Source of the DNA: Verrucomicrobiota bacterium
Lineage (GTDB): Bacteria; Verrucomicrobiota; Verrucomicrobiia; Chthoniobacterales; SZAS-18
NCBI GenBank assembly: GCA_025353105.1
Contig: JANXRG010000058.1
Location: 1-34,003, forward strand
Reading direction: 5' to 3'
DNA: 34,003 bases
Shown: in pieces, positions 33,856-34,003 of the stretch
How positions within the stretch are numbered: position 1 is the stretch's first letter
Layout: every line of letters begins with the position of its first letter
Notes under the pieces: generated by a model
What the model saw: only the letters and a program-made list of their open reading frames with translations
Databases searched by the model: none
Told to the model about the DNA's origin: nothing
Translations under genes and position numbers: made by a program

Positions 33856-34003
33856 CCGTGAGATCTCCGGATACGTGATTGTGATGCCGCAGACTTTCGC
33901 AAAGGGCGTCAGAGTGTGAACCTGGCGGCGAATTGGGCTCATGATGTCCTCGGCGCGGATTCCCCGAATCAGCAAGGCATCGGCGATGAGCGAGCGATGG
34001 CAG
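33823..34003 (-). CDS. 3' end of an unrecognised ORF, cut by the window edge
   Basis: On the minus strand a frame is open from the window edge to a TAG at 33825-33823. It encodes about 59 residues, including CHRSLIADALLIRGIRAEDI and PFAKVCGITITYPEISRR, followed by tail residues that come from the 17-bp tandem repeat. Plus-strand frames over the same bases have stops. The composition looks protein-like but I cannot name a family. The last residues being repeat-encoded suggests that the RAYT-associated repeats have replaced the original 3' end of this gene. Confidence 0.45.
   Translation of the reverse strand, partial: CHRSLIADALLIRGIRAEDIMSPIRRQVHTLTPFAKVCGITITYPEISRRAGELLGQGN

Overview
The window is GC-rich (clearly above 60% by eye), densely coded on both strands, and reads as a bacterial chromosome segment. 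A member of the Verrucomicrobiota (Opitutus-like) is the best guess. The reasons are the mix of Tat-exported and outer-membrane proteins, a Prc-type protease, many starts without a clear Shine-Dalgarno, a REP-associated transposase with a DnaA-like tail, and short AT-rich inverted repeats between genes. This is inference; no rRNA, tRNA or other marker gene is present to fix the taxonomy.

Layout. 1-1547: an unrecognised lower-GC gene cut by the window edge, then a hybrid histidine kinase that has lost its sensor half. 1700-5646 (minus): a complete three-gene periplasmic aldehyde oxidoreductase operon of the PaoABC type (2Fe-2S, FAD/4Fe-4S and molybdenum subunits), divergent from an alpha/beta hydrolase of the haloacetate dehalogenase family (5760-6671). 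6712-11387 (minus): small accessory genes, namely a GNAT acetyltransferase, a DUF1353-like protein, an outer-membrane protein, two NTF2-like proteins, two small membrane proteins, and a 5'-truncated third NTF2-like (DUF4440) remnant beside a composite hairpin repeat.

11571-16996 (minus): a housekeeping block of uracil phosphoribosyltransferase, an SF2 helicase with a C-terminal cysteine cluster, and tail-specific protease Prc; helicase and protease are tightly coupled. 17174-26875 (mostly plus): an MBL-fold hydrolase, aldo/keto reductase, EF-hand protein, lipoprotein serine protease of the Deg type, a polytopic membrane protein, a DUF1223 secreted protein and nitronate monooxygenase, with two short minus-strand genes among them. 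26977-30484 (minus): an EipA/DUF1134-like secreted protein, a phytoene-desaturase-like flavoprotein, a small helical protein, and a decayed hypE. 30546-32387 (plus): a DUF305 domain fused to a YVTN-type beta-propeller.

32618-33855: a RAYT (REP-associated tyrosine transposase) whose two ends carry the same palindrome in opposite orientation, with its stop codon inside one copy. The window ends in the 3' part of another minus-strand ORF.

I did not find a clear undescribed multi-gene defence or biosynthetic system. The strongest items for a second look are the RAYT with its palindromes, the internally deleted and frameshifted hypE, the composite repeat next to the broken DUF4440 gene, the helicase cysteine cluster, and the DUF305-propeller fusion.
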